Shown here in pieces: positions 6,901 to 7,471 of a stretch of DNA of 7,471 nucleotides. Position 1 is the first letter of the stretch, and each line of letters begins with the position of its first letter. The position numbers and the translations under genes are program-made. The notes beneath the pieces were generated by a model. It was not told the origin of the DNA, did not search any database, and saw nothing but the letters and a program-made list of their open reading frames with translations. Origin of the DNA: Deltaproteobacteria bacterium. Lineage in GTDB: Bacteria; Desulfobacterota; Deferrimicrobia; Deferrimicrobiales; Deferrimicrobiaceae. Location of the stretch: the NCBI GenBank assembly GCA_025357175.1, contig JANXPS010000245.1, forward strand, positions 1 to 7,471. Direction: 5' to 3'.

Positions 6901-7471
6901 TTTCGTTGGCGCAGGCAGGGGTTCCGGCTTGCGCGCCGTCGCGGGCGGGTTCTTCCGTCGCGGGGTCGGCGGCGGCAGCACATCCTCGCCGGTCGTTGAG
7001 GCCACGATGGTCTCTTCTTCGATGCCGTCGTTCGTGCCCGCCGCTACGCTGCTTCCGCTCGTGGTGCGGGCAAGGTAGATCGGGGAAGCGATCCCCGCTT
7101 CCCCGCGATTGCTTACGGATCGCACCCGGTAATAGAATTCCTTCCCGCTTTCAAGGCCCTTGTCTTCGAATTGCGACGCGTCGTGCGGCAACGGAGTCTT
7201 CGTCGCGGATTGAAAGGGACCGTTCGGAAAGGGGGATCGCTCGACCACGAATCCGCCGACGTAGGCGTTGTCGGTGTTCGTCCAGGCGACGTTGACCGCT
7301 CCCTTGATCCCCTCGACGCGGACGTCGGGCGGCGGGGCGAGTTCGGGAAAATCCTTGGCGAGCACGGAGACGCGAACCGGGCCGCTGCGCCGTCCGAAAA
7401 GGTCGACGCCCGTGACGTCGTAGGCGAGATTGAGGCGCGGAGCGTCGTCGTCGAGGAACTCGGGCTGCCCT
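6901..7471 (-). CDS. Fibronectin type III protein, C-terminal part (enters from right edge, inverted)
   Basis: The frame is open from the right edge. The first 35 residues read as the end of an FnIII domain (FLDDDAPRLNLAYDV, then LFGRRSGPVRVSV). A complete FnIII domain follows at about 7066-7347: APPPDVRVEGIKGAVNVAW, FVVERSPFPNGPF, the typical Tyr pair in EFYYRVRSVSN, and ASPIYLART. Then comes a low-complexity Ser/Thr/Pro-rich tail of about 55 residues, ending near KPEPLPAPTK at 6901. The frame stays open to a TGA at 6790, but its last 37 or so residues lie opposite good plus-strand coding sequence and look non-native. An internal GTG at 7363-7365 is not taken as a start, because the FnIII pattern continues upstream of it. 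The first partial domain complements the half-domain at the end of the plus-strand gene, suggesting both are parts of one protein. It could instead be a separate FnIII gene. Confidence 0.65.

Noticed and set aside
6102..6983. Minus-strand open frame of 293 codons opposite the plus-strand FnIII gene
   Set aside because: It covers the divergent promoter region and the signal-peptide gene; its composition is Arg-rich with no motif.
6873..7295. Continuation of the plus-strand FnIII frame to the TGA at 7295
   Set aside because: The residues become Arg/Ser/Cys-rich and are the antisense of a convincing minus-strand FnIII domain. The frame is probably open only by chance, though an automatic gene caller might report it.

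Overview
The window is GC-rich (roughly two thirds G+C by eye) and densely coding, with most genes on the minus strand. Avoidance of TTA, CTA and TCA codons leaves long open antisense frames. The gene set is a Tex-type transcription accessory protein, a secreted FkpA/Mip-type prolyl isomerase, an HD-GYP protein, a HEAT-repeat protein and an exported fibronectin type III (FnIII) protein. This suggests a Gram-negative, free-living bacterium, most plausibly of the former Deltaproteobacteria (Desulfuromonadia/Geobacter-like or Myxococcota-like). That assignment is an inference from gene content and composition; no rRNA or other phylogenetic marker is present.

Left part, bases 1-5108, minus strand: tex (2745-5108), then a HEAT-repeat protein (687-2720), then an HD-GYP protein (start at 690, running off the left edge). 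The gaps are 24 bp and a 4-bp ATGA overlap, so this looks like one operon. The HEAT and HD-GYP proteins share a related N-terminal domain of about 140 residues, so they are probably a functional pair, presumably in cyclic-di-GMP or other sensory signalling.

Middle, 5109-6167: a perfect 16-bp hairpin terminator separates tex from an upstream gene for an exported FKBP-type isomerase (5235-6041, minus strand). That protein ends in six GGM repeats, like the tail of GroEL, followed by GGGSGHGH. A 126-bp divergent intergenic region follows, with a recognisable extended -10 for the isomerase gene and a 7-bp inverted repeat flanking it.

Right part, 6168-7471: a plus-strand gene encodes a signal peptide and the first FnIII-like portions, but good coding character stops near 6872, in the middle of an FnIII domain. 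From about 6900 to the right edge the minus strand instead encodes what looks like the missing second half of the same domain, a complete further FnIII domain and a Pro-rich tail. The simplest reading is one FnIII gene whose distal part is inverted, either by a real DNA inversion (possibly phase-variable) or by an assembly or chimera artefact near a contig end. This is the most unusual feature of the window. I see no recombinase, insertion sequence, CRISPR array, tRNA or rRNA. No stretch over 300 bases lacks coding sequence.
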